DNA of 64,000 nt from positions 150,068-214,067 of the forward strand of contig JBBHKE010002268.1 in assembly GCA_037447655.1 (NCBI GenBank), read 5' to 3'. Shown piece after piece: positions 13,278-24,540 of this stretch. Position 1 is the stretch's first letter, and the number at the start of each line of letters is the position of its first letter. The notes under the pieces were generated by a model. The model had not been told where the DNA came from. It worked only from the letters and a program-made list of their open reading frames with translations, and did no database searches. The position numbers and the translations under genes were made by a program. This DNA comes from Zygnema cylindricum (Eukaryota > Streptophyta > Zygnematophyceae > Zygnematales > Zygnemataceae).

Positions 13278-15244
13278 TAGTGTTGTGTATCGGTAAAAAA
13301 GTTATCGCGATAACACTGATACCGATAGTTATCGGCTATCGAACGGTTAGAGGTCTCGATATATCGGTCCGAGACCAAAAAAATCCATATCGGCGATAAC
13401 TTTAAAGATATATAGTACGCATACTATAGTACCTTATTATATACTGTATTAGGGTGAACTTCCATTAGAGGAAAAGTGGGGTTGTTTACTGGACGCCGTA
13501 TGATTTCGTACAGATTCGTACCATTTATTTATTTTTGTCACACGAAACATGACGAAACATGTCTACTGGATGGCTCCAATATTATAGGCGTAAATTTCGA
13601 CCGTTGGATTTTCACTTTTTCAGATTCGCGAAGCAATCACGCACATCGTCCAGTGTGAAGAGACTCTCCTCGGGAGGATACTGTAGTTTCTTCACACTGG
13701 TCGCGTACCATTGGTACACGTGAAAATTAGAAATAAAATCCACCACGAACAGGCAATGTGAATCGAACACGTCGTACACGCCATGTGCCTTCTGCCACGG
13801 TCTATGCAGGTCAACCGAAATATCTTCGCACAACATCCGCTGACCTTAAAGGTTTGTGGCGCCTTTTTTAAATTCCGTTCCAAAATTTTGATTTTCAATT
13901 TCAAAATTAAAATCTGGTCGCAAAATTTTCGTACGAGACATTAACTACCTCCACCCGTACAAATGTTACGTACAGATTTTCAGCTTGAAGAATATTTCTA
14001 GATTTTAAGAATCTGAAAACTAACCTGCGTGGCGCCAATCATAATTGAGAATCGATGTCTACTGGCACGACATAATGGAAGGCCGTGCCAATAAACACTA
14101 GAAATAGACGTATCCGCATGTTTACTGGGACCGCCTAATAGAGAACAGGCCTTAGTGTATTATACTATTTACATTATATAGCGTGGTATGCCACGTATAC
14201 GAATTTATTCCATAACTATTTAACTGAAAATTATTACGGACAACGCAGCACATAAAACGTAAACAAATTTAAAACAATGCTTTATAGTTCTAAAACTATA
14301 CTACCAAAACGAACAAAAAAAAAATACATTGTAAAATTTGTGAATCAAAATTTTTCGAAAAAAGGCGAACACGTGTCAAGCTGCCGCCATTTACAGCCAC
14401 AATATTTTTGAACCTACTATAACCAGGGAGCACATTTGAGGAAAAATAGTTTTTTATAAAATAGTAAAAAACTAAAATTATATATTTATTCATTCTAAAT
14501 GAGATTTTTATAGATTCAGATTTTAAAAGGTAGGAATTGCAGAATTTTGAGATTTTTAATATGGTGGATTTGGAATTTTACAACATTGATAATTTAAAAA
14601 CTGGATTTGGCAAGATGTGAAGCATTGAGAATTTGGGAATTCAATTTTTAACATTATGACATTTAATTCATTATGTATGTTGGTGAATTGAGGCATTGGA
14701 GACTTGCATGTTAACGCCTCTAAGCTGGACTAGAAATAGGACTAAGAAATATCAAAAATGTCTTAAATACCGCCATGTACAGAATCAATGTATATGGAAT
14801 CTGCGATAATAGCTCATAATCGTCCAAATTTCAAGTTATGCGTGTATTTTGCCCGACCTTATTTCAGATCGTTTGTAAAATGGACTGAAAATGCATTATC
14901 TTAAAAAGCAACAGTCAAAAGGACATTGAGGAAGGGTATGGGAGCGTGGAACCCAAGTAAAACCCCCTTAAATTATAAATAATGAAAGAAAAATCGCGAT
15001 TTTTTACCGAAATCGAGGGGAAGGGGGTCCCCGCGGCGCGTCCGGGGAATATCACGTACAGTTGAGTGTACTAGCCGTACATTTATCTGTACGGTCCGTA
15101 CATATATCGCCGATAATTATCGATATCGGTGTTATCGCCGATAAATAACCAATAACGATATATCGTACCAATGTATCGATTATCGGCTACCCGAAAAAAG
15201 GCCCATATCGGTTATCGGCAAATCCTTACCGATACACAACACTA
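13278..15244. mobile_element. DNA-transposon-like element with perfect 19 bp terminal inverted repeats
   Basis: TAGTGTTGTGTATCGGTAA at 13,278-13,296 is matched exactly in inverted orientation at 15,226-15,244. Internally adjacent sequence on both sides is rich in TTATCGG and CGATATATCG words, extending the inverted similarity loosely. The TAGTGTTG start recalls hAT-type ends, but the flanking 8 bp do not form an obvious duplication. The 707 bp repeat at 13,449-14,155 is nested inside; without it the element is about 1.26 kb. No transposase frame is visible, so it is probably non-autonomous. Confidence 0.65.
13449..14155 (-). repeat. Dispersed ~707 bp repeat, right (inverted) copy
   Basis: Inverted copy of 2,386-3,092, running from TTAGGGTGAACTTCCATTAG to GAACAGGCCTTA. 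It is flanked by TGTAT(T) on both sides (about 13,443 and 14,157), which fits a 5-6 bp target-site duplication and argues that this copy inserted on its own into the surrounding 13,278-15,244 element. It holds a continuous minus-strand frame of 74 codons (13,836-13,612) with EDISVDLH, YDVFDSHC, FHVYQWYATS and LDDVRDCFANLKK. No family recognised. Confidence 0.7.
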
Positions 15245-16100
15245 GTATCGAGGACCTTTTGCCGATATTCGATATATATCGAATTTCAGGTACCCGATAT
15301 TCGATATATCGCTTCGATATATCGAAAATCAAAATATCGCGATATATCGCCAATGTATCGCCGATATATCGTATCGCCGATATATCGTATCGCCGATATA
15401 TCGAGGCAATAAAAAATAAAAAATATTTTTTTTCACAGGTCTCCAAAGTCACGTGCCTTCGGGACAAGGTGTCCGTAAAATCTTTGCCGAAAAGAAATAC
15501 GGTTTTTTCCTGAAAGTCAGCAGAGTGAAGGAGATGTTTGAGGTACATTGATGTGGTACGCTTGCGAAGGACACGTACATAATACGCAAGTACGGATGTC
15601 CATACGAAAATGGTCGGTATTCAAATCTTTGACGATTTTAGAGATTTGATCGTCAACTTACAAGGAACCACTCAAATCAAAACACGTATGTAAAAACTTG
15701 TTTACAGACGATAAACGATGTAACTGAGGCCTCTGTAATACATAAATTTTGCTGTCCGTACTATTACAGAGACCTCCTGATGTAACCATACCCCAAATAA
15801 GTAATTATATGAATTACAGAATTAGTACTTTTTTGTCGGTTACATTTTGCGGCGTCTACCTTTAAGTCACGGAACGAAAATCACGTCGTACGTGGCGTAT
15901 CAGACAATTTGTTTTTTTCGCTAAAATTACATATTATATAGAAATATAAAATATTAAATTTAAAAAAATACTATATATCGCGATAAATATCGCGATAATT
16001 TATGTTGGTCTCGGTACGATATATCGAGGTTTCTCCTCGGTCGATATTCGATATATCGAATATCGAAATTATCGCGATATGAATTTACCCAATACCCATA
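15100..16100. repeat. CGATATATCG palindrome-rich repeat tract
   Basis: Dense, imperfectly repeated self-complementary words (CGATATATCG, TATCGCGATA, GCCGATATATCGTATC), clearest at 15,290-15,405 and 15,970-16,085. The segment starts ACTAGTATCG at about 15,241 and its right end, read inverted, starts ACTAGTATGG at about 16,103, so it may be a second inverted-repeat element abutting the one at 13,278-15,244. The inverted frames seen here are low-complexity products of the palindromes and not genes. Confidence 0.6.
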
Positions 16101-16135
16101 CTAGTTCATACCTTTCTGCCGTGGTAAATCGTATA

Positions 16136-16324
16136 TTACGAAATTAGGAATGTGTCGTCATGTTGTTGATGCAACAAGCGTGACGTGACAAAGGCTGGTC
16201 TGTACTTGATCGCGGTCCAACAGAGTTGAGCGACGACGAATGCAATATTTGGCGCGCTTTGGAAGAAGCTCCGTCGAAGCTTCGAACCTTTCCCCCGGCG
16301 GCACTCAACGGCTCTTTTGTACAT
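16136..16324 (-). pseudogene. Short frame shared by both inverted-repeat arms, unknown
   Basis: A 62-codon frame beginning MYKRAVECRRGKG, with HQQHD near its end, is conserved in the right arm as a frame at 54,349-54,627 that differs by several substitutions and one insertion. It lies beyond the 89-codon frame in the same direction and might be a second exon of the same unit, but no splice pair was confirmed. No family recognised. Confidence 0.3.
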
Positions 16325-16536
16325 TTACAAGTTGCCCAAGACAATGGGCAAAACAAAATTAAAAAATGAATGCCTAATAGGCGCTATTAGTCAAAACGAT
16401 ATTATTTTCAAAGCTCTTCGATAATAATTATATGTGACAGGCGTAGTCTGATGATTTAGTATTTTACATTTGACGAACGACCTGCGGAAATATTAACTCC
16501 ATTTGTCGTTGTGCTTTTCCATTTTTTTTCAAATGC

Positions 16537-16806
16537 TCAGGAAGAAACAAAATTGTCGAATGTTCTTTTAAAAGCTTGGATCACTACTGCGACTCTCAAA
16601 GCTCCCCAATTTCCTTCCGGTAATCCATGGCATTCTTGGGATACCACATCAAAATTGGCAACACAACTTGACATAAGTTCTACAGTGACCACCGTTTTGG
16701 ATCCTAGTGGAAGGTGCTTGGAAATTGAAAATCTTTTGAAACAGTCAACGTTAGGGGCGGGAGGAGGAGGAGGAGTTTCCTGGTAAGAAAAATTCCTCGA
16801 TTGCAC
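16537..16806 (-). CDS. Unknown 89-codon protein conserved in both inverted-repeat arms (left copy)
   Basis: Starts MQSRNFSYQETPPPPPAPNV and includes the segments KTVVTVELMSSC, SQECHGLPEGNWGALR and AFKRTFDNFVSS. The right arm holds a copy of identical length (53,857-54,126) with seven or eight replacements and no frame disruption. There is a proline run near residue 12 and no visible signal peptide or membrane segment. I do not recognise the family. An intact frame in both arms is suggestive of coding function but not proof, since the nucleotide sequences are also close. Confidence 0.4.
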   Translation of the reverse strand: MQSRNFSYQETPPPPPAPNVDCFKRFSISKHLPLGSKTVVTVELMSSCVANFDVVSQECHGLPEGNWGALRVAVVIQAFKRTFDNFVSS

Positions 16807-17194
16807 GAGAAGTTTTGATCCTAGAAGAGATTCAAGCGGATGTTTTTGTATGGCAGACGAGGTTTATTCTTTGAGGATGAATATTTGTTTTACTTCATTG
16901 TACAGATTCTTAAAAAAATGTTCATCGTCGAAGTTAGTAGTTACAACCATAGTAGTGAGACTTGTTCCGGAACACCAAGGGCAACATGTGTGCTTCATAA
17001 AGCAGTTTTTAAATGTGTTAGATATTGCTTGTCTTTTTTGTAAATTGTAGGTTACTTTTGCAAGAATTGATTTGAGTTGAAGGGTAAATCTTTTGTTTTA
17101 TTTTATTGTATAAATTCTTAACCAAATTTATATGTTAAAGTTGGTATCTACATCCAAAGTAGTCCCATGCTCCAATAAGGTAGTTTTTAAATAT

Positions 17195-17560
17195 GTAGAG
17201 CGCCCGATGTGCGATCTTTAGTGGAGCAACAATAAGAAGCTATGACAAAGGTGAAGAAGTGGCACGGAGGCATGACGAAGGTGCGACGTGTAGAAGTAGC
17301 ACTTTTCGCTTCCAAAGCTTCGGACGTATGTGTTACGACGGGCCTGGCCCACCGTTATACCTTATTGTTGTATCCAAACCCGCTTCCCCCCGTCGCCCGA
17401 AGAAGTGCAAGAAGCGCAGCACCTTATTTACTTTTTGGACAAGTTGTGACGTGTGACAGTGAAACAAAGTGAAGCAAAGAAGTAGCTGGAGCACGATTAC
17501 AAGCCTATTCAGTGCACCTGCCAACGCCCCCCATAGCTGCGTAAGTGTTGCGAGTTTGAA
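17195..17560 (+). repeat. Arm-specific insertion in the left inverted repeat
   Basis: The sequence between AGTTTTTAAATATGTAG and GTTTGAATGTACAT is absent from the right arm, where the flanks (about 53,460-53,510) lie close together around a short unrelated stretch. The insert is more GC-rich than its surroundings. Several short overlapping frames occur, none recognisable. It is either an insertion here or a deletion in the other arm. Confidence 0.5.
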
Positions 17561-19065
17561 TGTACATATTTTATGCTAAAATAGATTAGATATGTAGGAT
17601 CAAAGTTGTTAGGGCTTGCAACTCTCCATTATAAGGATTTGTCGTTTGAGAGCTAGAAAAATGTTTTGTTTAAATGTAACTTGTGAGACATGACTGTTTT
17701 TGTGTTTTTGCAGCTGTAACCTCTACTTGTCTTTTTGTCTGTTCTTTGTCATGTTTGCTACCACGAGTTAGAGTCGTAGGATACAAAATTGCAGAGCTTG
17801 CAACTTTCACTTTTAAGGATTTTTCCTTTGAGAATCATAACAATGTTGTGCTTCATGGAAGTTCCATGTCAAGTTCCGAAGCCATGTATCTTGTGTGTCA
17901 TTGTAGTTTATGTCAAGTTGACTTCCTACTAAACACCAATGTATTTAGATCATTTTGTGTTCCATGCGTGTGTATTCGTCTCAGTTCTGGGTTTTTATTG
18001 ATTGCATATAAATAAATCTTGTCGGTGCACTTTAATTTCTTGATGTTTATACACACTCGTCTTCGGCTAGCGTAGCACTTGTGTTACTTTTTTTGGTTTT
18101 TGTTTTTTTGTGAAATTTTGTCAAAATCACGTAATTGTTAAAGAACAGGTCCAACCAACAAACAATTTGTGCTATGTTTTATTTTGCATTCCTGGGTAAA
18201 TATCTTTCAGACCTTGATGTTGATGATGTTTGTCTTTTAATCTTTGTTGTCCTATGCGTTGATGCACATATTTTTTCTACTTCATAATTAATCCATGTGT
18301 CGACATTTTTTTTTCTGGAGGTTGCTTTTATTTGAATAACTATTGAGGAGGCGTAAGATGGGCATTACTCTTGAAGAAAAGAGTGTAACACCTTGTTTTC
18401 ATCGGAACACCTTGTTTAACACCTTTGTTACTACAAAATACAATAACCAAAAACAAAAAGATCGTAAATTGGATGTAATATTTGTTTGTTATAAAATGTT
18501 GTCTGTCCGAATAGTCCGCAAAAGTTCATGGGTATTTTGCTTTTAGTATGTTTACTGTACAAAAAAAAATTCGTCGCCCCAAATAGTACGCAAAGTACAT
18601 AGATATTTTGCCTTTAGTGAGCTTACTGTACGAAAGAAAAATATGCAACATTTTCTATTGTTTTTGCACATCATAAATATTAGTTAAAGAGATGCAAATG
18701 CTTTTCTAGAAATTATTGGTCAAAGAGTTCCACACCATAAAGCCTCTTTAACCAGCAACGAATGCACATTATCATAACTCCTTTTGAAGTAAAATTAATA
18801 TAACTTTTTAATAGAGTTATGGATTGGGACCGGATATTTGAATGAAGTGGCAACTGTTATTTTACAAAATAAAGCCAAAAGTATTTGTTTGTCATTTGAG
18901 CAATATTTAGTTAAATATAGCAACAGTATAATTAAAGTACAACTGTAGTATAGAAATATTGCGTCGAGTACTAGTTAATGTACATTAAGTACGCATTAAA
19001 AACGATTAGAACATAAATTAAATAAGTAATGCGAGCTGTCATGCCCAACTGGACACTTTTGGAAA

Positions 19066-19560
19066 CATAACTTAGCATAACACCTTTCAAATAAGGCTTC
19101 TAAATTTTTTCTATCGTGTAAGATCAAGCTTTATACTACGGAGAGACTTCTGCGTCCAATTTCCCCATCTTGCTTCTTTTGGAATACTTTGGCACAATGC
19201 ATGGCTGCTTGAAGTTGAGAGTTGAACGTAAGAAAAAAAAAGCTAAAAAAGGACGCACGGGTTGAGATCTATGAGTTTCTTCTCTAATCCTGTCGCATAA
19301 GGTCATTCATCCTTCATATTTATTGAATAGGTCATACTGAATTTGTTTTGGTTGGGAAGCTGACTAAGGTTTTCAAATTCACGTTGTTTAAAGTTCCATC
19401 AATCAAACGTATCCAAAAGATCGACATAGTCAAGTTTTAGAAGCGTCGTATTTCCACCAAGTACATTGCCGTGAGGGCTCTTCATACATTCCTCTTTGGG
19501 TAAGATTAACGGATTGGCAAGTTCTCACTAACTCTACGCTAAAGACAGAACTCAGAATAT
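19066..19560 (+). repeat. Dispersed repeat, copy 1
   Basis: Sequence from AACATAACTTAGCATAACACC through TTTATACTACGGAGAGACTTC to the CTCACTAACTCTACGCTAAAGACAG-like end is related to 20,461-20,950 (same strand) and, for its first 300 bp, to 42,850-43,165 (opposite strand). The direct pair, about 1.4 kb apart, could be LTRs of a short element, but no primer site or coding region was found between them. Confidence 0.5.
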
Positions 19561-20460
19561 TTATAGACAGAAGGATTTAGTTTCCTACTAGGAGGGGTCA
19601 AGAGGGATATTCTGCTCAAGGTAACAAGAGTCGGCAAAAAGGGGACGATCTCAATGCTTCAACGTAGAGCTATAAGAGTGTCTCCTCCTCACAATAACCC
19701 TCCGCTCATACCTTTTCTTGAGGACATGGAAAGGGGAGGTGACATGCCATGTTCCAGATTGCAAGTTAACTGAGTTCTTTTCGAGAACGATGACCAGAAG
19801 AATCCTCTCCCTACGAGGTCATCTTAGAAGAAATGATCAATCGTATCTCCACCTCTTATGTCGTGATTTTAGGCTTGGGGGAGGTCGACGTTCCATCATT
19901 GGCAAAGGGGGTTGCCATAAAAGAGAAACATAGTCAAGGAGGGCCCGCTACTTGTCCTCTAATTGGAAAGGCTTCACTTACCCTCGACCTCGTTGGAGAA
20001 TCCTCATTTCACGAAAACAATTTGCTGCTTCTGTTATCATCTACGGGCAACACTCACATGAGAACGAACGATTTACATATGAGATATGTTAAACGGGGAT
20101 CGAGCCCTTCGAATTGTTAGGAGAACAATTGTTAGGAAAACCGGTGGTATGGAATGTTCTTATCTTTCCCATCTCCCATCCCGTTCTAACGAAAAATATA
20201 GAAAGAGATGATCCTTCACCTCTACACCCTGCACCATTGGAACAAACACCATAGGAGCCCTAAGCCTTTTCACTTGAACCACTTTTTGCAGAAGTGGTCA
20301 TCATCATTACGCCTAACATGTTGGCCACCCTCTAACAAAGGGAAAGTTTTGAAGATGGGATGTGACTTAAACACAACCCACTGATGCAAAATATTGACGA
20401 GTATGAATGGGTCACAAATCCAACTCTCCAAGGCAATAATGACTTTTGGTGGAACCATAA

Positions 20461-20950
20461 CATAACTCTTTTTACATAAGGCTTTTGAAATTTTTGTATC
20501 TTGTAAGGTTGAGCGTTATACTAAGAAGAGATTTCTACGTCCAGTTTGGCCTTGAGAATTTTGTGTCGCATCGCATCTCTTTGGCATCCGTTGAGCATTC
20601 ATGTTGTAAGTTTATAGTTAGACGTGAACTAAAGGGAGGGATGAAACAGAATGCACGAGCCCAAGAAACTGTGAGTTCCTTCTCTAGTTGAATCCGTATT
20701 AGGTCTTTGTTTTTAAGGGGATAACTCATACTTTGATTGATTTGGTCGAGACACTAATTAGATTTCACAAGCCGGGTTGCTTGAAGTTTTGTTGATCAAA
20801 TGTCTATAAAATTTTGATATATTTAAGTCCTAGAAGTGTCGTGTCTCCGCCAAAGATAGTGCGGGAAGAGCCTTTCCTATCTTCCTCTTGGGGAGGGATT
20901 GGTAGGTTGGTAGGTTCCCTCATCGACTCTTCACTAAGAGTTTTGGAAAG
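20461..20950 (+). repeat. Dispersed repeat, copy 2
   Basis: Direct copy of the unit at 19,066. Shared words include GCGTTATACTAAGAAGAGATTTC and TTTTGAAATTTTTGTATCTTGTAAG, with a shared frame RRDFYVQF also found in the copy at 42,850-43,165. No gene is supported in 19,560-20,460 between the copies. Confidence 0.5.
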
Positions 20951-20986
20951 CGATACACAAGGTTACTATACTACCCCCTAAAACAA

Positions 20987-21093
20987 AACGAAAGATAAAG
21001 CAATGGGGGAAATGAAAAATTTTGAGCAATCTACAAACAACGAAAGATAAAGCGATGGGGGAAATGAATTTTTTTGAGCAATCTACAAACAGG
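20987..21093 (+). repeat. Two-copy tandem repeat, unit ~53 bp
   Basis: AACGAAAGATAAAGC followed by ATGGGGGAAATGAA and TTTTGAGCAATCTACAAACA occurs twice back to back, with a couple of base differences. It reads as a recent local duplication in non-coding sequence. Confidence 0.75.
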
Positions 21094-21399
21094 GGGTGTA
21101 TATACCAAACTAAGAACAAGACTCGCAAGGGCAACACAGGACGACACCAAGGAGGAACCACCTATTTCGAATTCAACCTTGGAGCGAAACTCTAAGCGGG
21201 GTTTGCTTTCAACCCATTCTCGAATTAACCAAACAAGGGAGTGGGATCAACGGTACATGAAAATTAAGATGAAAAAAGGTTGTGCGTCTAAACTACGTAG
21301 AAAATACTATACTTTTCTATTCTTATTCTAAATTAAGCATCTAATGAAATGCAACCGAAATCGATTTTCATTTTCTCGAGCCTTATTTACGTAGTTTGT

Positions 21400-22255
21400 G
21401 TTGTTTTGAGACAACAACTGTTACTAAAGACAATGAAGATGCAGCTGTAGTAATCTCAGAAAGAAAACAAGGAGGAAGCTTCTACAGAAAACCGGTTGAA
21501 AGAAAATAACTTTAGAAGAATATAAAACCCAAAATAGAAACACAATAGCCCTACAAATCTACTACAATGAAAAAAAACAACAGGAAGAACAAACATACAA
21601 AATTACACATAATTTTGTAATATGTCAGATATTCACCGATAAAAATATGAAAAATTTCATACACAGTTTTTGATGCAAAATTGTCCATTACTCCAAAATT
21701 GCCAAAGTCCTTCTCCTATACTTTGAAGCTATAATGCTCAATATATGGAGGCATACCAACCGTATGATTAACTTCTTGACACAGATAATAGTTTGAATAT
21801 ACCTGAATACACAAAGTATGCCATACTTAAACTACACTACGCTAATTAACTAATCGAATAAATGTCAAACGTCTGTTTTACAAATATATACACAAACAAA
21901 TATATAAACCGACATCAGATTCAGATAGTAGTTTAGTATTATCATGAATTAAGTCATGCTTAGTCAACATTTGTCGACGTCCTTTGTTGGCCATTAATTC
22001 AGTGAATTCGACACCACAGATGTGCCACCATACGTCCATTTGGTCCTCTTGAATATCTGTAATCGAACAAAGGATATTCCGGAGCATATGCCCCAACGTA
22101 ACGACGCGTGTCCACGGAGTGAATGACACATTGAACTCCCATCGTCACTATAACACTAATTCATTTTCATACTGAACAAGAATTCCCAAATTATTCTAAG
22201 TCATAAAACTCTTTCTCTCACACCCGAGGCATAGAGAGGACTAGCTTTCAAAACA
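21400..22255 (-). mobile_element. Probable 3' LTR of copia element G
   Basis: On the minus strand, a purine tract TTTGGGGGAGAG near 22,258-22,270 is followed by TTGTTTTGAAAGCTAG, the arrangement of polypurine tract then LTR start, immediately after the RNase H remnant of element G. The far end of the LTR is not located; the left limit given is a guess. It lacks the CCATGG palindrome and tRNA-like module of the other LTRs, so G belongs to a different family. Confidence 0.4.
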
Positions 22256-22275
22256 ACTCTCCCCCAAAAGATTCA

Positions 22276-24540
22276 AACTCTGCTAACCACTTAAACCACA
22301 TGCCTCCCTGCAAAACTGTAATTTAGGTGGAAGCAAGGGTTTAGACATAATGTCAGAAACCATCTGCTTTGCTAACCACTTAAACCACATGCCTCCCTAC
22401 AAAACTGTAATTTAGGTGGAAGCAAGGGTTTAGACATCATGTCAGTAACCATCTGCTCATCTGGTAAATAACAAAGTTTTAAAACTATTCCTATCACCTG
22501 CTCATCTGGTAAATAACAAAGTTTCAAAACTATTCCTATCACCTTTTCTCTCACAAAATGCAGCTTAATGTAATGTGTTTGCTTTTAAAGTGATGGCTGG
22601 GGTTAGATGCAACGGCAATAGTAGCCTGATTGTCACACCACACTATTCAAGGTCCAAACTGCATAAAATAAACTTTTGAAGTACAAAGTTTATGCAAAGT
22701 AACTCCTTGATAGCTGAGCAGGCGGCCATGTACTCAGCCTCCATGGTAGATTGAGTTTTCACCTTCTAAAGTTTGCTGCTCCAACAGCACGTCTCACTTC
22801 GAATCTTCAAAATATATCTGCTGGTGGAGCGTCTCCTTGGCATATCCCTATATCTCGCATCACTCCATATGTGAATTTTCACTTCCTATCCACGAAGAGA
22901 AAGTTGAAGGTTTCGAGTTCTTGCAAGATAACGAAGAACAAACTCTCTTCGCTGCCTCCCAATCACCTTTCTTTGGATTTTGCTGAATTCGGCTCAGTGC
23001 TCCAACACACGCTGCAATATCCGGTCGGGTACAGTCTATAAAATAGATGAGGCAACCGACAATATGCCTCTAAGGAAAGGTTGACATAAATTATGTTTCC
23101 CCTGACTCCAAAGAGTCATCAATCATCACTCCACCATCTGTTTCCTTCACGTCTATTTTTTGTCTGAATTCTATGGGAGTTGCACTCCCTTTTGCATCTG
23201 ACATGCCGAACCTCTCGAGCATGTTTTTGATGGCCTCCAAAACCTCTCGAGCATGTTTCCAATGGCCTCCCTCTAAGTGAGGTAGATCAAATTCTGTTTT
23301 CTGTCCCTTTCTTTCTGAATTCCCAAAATATATTTAGCCACCCCTAAATCTTTCAATTTCAAACTGGAATTCAAAGTTGTTTTTATTTCATTGATGGATT
23401 TGCTTAGCAACAGCAAATCATCCATTTACATAAAATTATATATGACTCGATCTTCCCCTTCCATAACATAAACTGAATGATCTGAAATAATTATGGTAAA
23501 ACGAAGGTTTGTTAGAAACTCATCCACGTTCAAGTTCTATTGCCTTAGAGCATGTTTTAGACCATATTAAGACTTCAACAATTTACAGATTACTTTTTCT
23601 TTCCATTTCTCTACATATCTAAATCACCATGCAAAAAAGTGGTCTTAACATCCATCTGGTGCAGTTCAATGTCTTTTATTGCTGCTAGAGATAAAATAAT
23701 TTTAACAATGGGAAATTGAACTATAAGTGAGAAAGTCTCTTCGTGGTCAATAACCTCTCTGAAGCTATATCGCTTAACAACCAGTCTAACCTTTAACCTT
23801 TCAATGGTATTATCTGGATTTAATTTCACTTTGAAGACCCACTTACATTTGATCGCTTTTCGATATAGTGGGAGTTTTACAAGCTCACATGTATGAGCCT
23901 CCATAATGGATTTTATCTTATCATTTGCTGCAAAAATCCATTGATCCTTCTCGGGATTGGAAAACGTCTTTTGAATGGTAAAAAGCTCCCTTGTGCTTGT
24001 AAGATAAGCAAACTCCAGTGGTTTAAGCATTCTCCAATCGTTCACCTTTTAGTCGGCTGCTTTGTCTTCTTACCCTCGGAAAATTTGAGGCAAGAATTGT
24101 TGGAGCTCGGTTACGTAGAGGAGGAGAAGGAGGAGGGGGTGGAGGAGGAGGTGGAGCAACAGTTGCGGCAACAGAAGGATATGACTGCCCAAAATCATTT
24201 GGCAGTCCAGAAGTAGAGGAGGAGGATAGAGCTGTTTGTTGCTTGAAAGGAATATGCTCAAGGAAAATATATATTATTGCAATTTTTCTGTCTTTTTTGC
24301 CCCATTCAAGCTAAAAACATTGACAGATTAACTCTCTTATTTGATCTGAATATTTCTAGCAATCTGAATGGTATGCTTTTGAGAATTATACACTATATAT
24401 CTTACAAACTCATCATCATAACCCAAAAAGATGAAAGGTACAAATTTTAAACTAAGCTTCCAATTTGGAAGATTATCGAAGATAAAACATTTACTTCCAA
24501 AAACTCTAAAGTGACTAACATAGGCATTTGTGGCAATACA
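22276..24540 (-). pseudogene. Ty1/copia element G: degraded integrase C-terminus, reverse transcriptase and RNase H
   Basis: Minus-strand fragments in polyprotein order: integrase C-terminal region with VFGSKCF and FLGYDDE (about 24,540-24,337), reverse transcriptase with CKWVFKVKLN and HQMDVKTTFLHGDL (24,045-23,611), the catalytic region read as MDDLLLLSKS with a stop where YV should be (about 23,420), and RNase H with STMEAEYMAACSA (about 22,760) and DMMSKPLLPPKLQFCREACG. The tail is internally duplicated: an ~89 bp unit at 22,276-22,364 repeats at 22,368-22,456, and a ~45 bp unit repeats at 22,457-22,545. Its LTR differs from those of A-F. The integrase part stops abruptly at the junction with element A. 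Confidence 0.85.

Larger units (their letters stand above)
16104..19060 (+). repeat. Large inverted repeat, left arm
   Basis: About 2.96 kb that reappears in inverted orientation at 52,046-54,597. Homology begins at GTTCATACCTTT (16,104) and ends near GGACACTT (19,060). Most of the arm is easily aligned by eye. The left arm carries about 350 bp extra (roughly 17,195-17,560) that the right arm lacks, and small indels occur elsewhere. The arm includes the conserved frames at 16,537-16,806 and 16,136-16,324 (minus). Its two ends are not inverted repeats of one another, and no target duplication is visible. It may be one member of a dispersed repeat or the end of a very large element. Confidence 0.8.

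Noticed and set aside
2386-14155. Treating the 707 bp repeats as the terminal repeats of one 11.8 kb element carrying TBP
   Set aside because: The right copy has its own 5-6 bp flanking duplication and is nested inside another element, so the copies look independent.
15180-15548. 122-codon minus-strand frame rich in YRRYDIS-type repeats
   Set aside because: Arises from CGATATATCG palindromes; both strands give the same low-complexity peptide.
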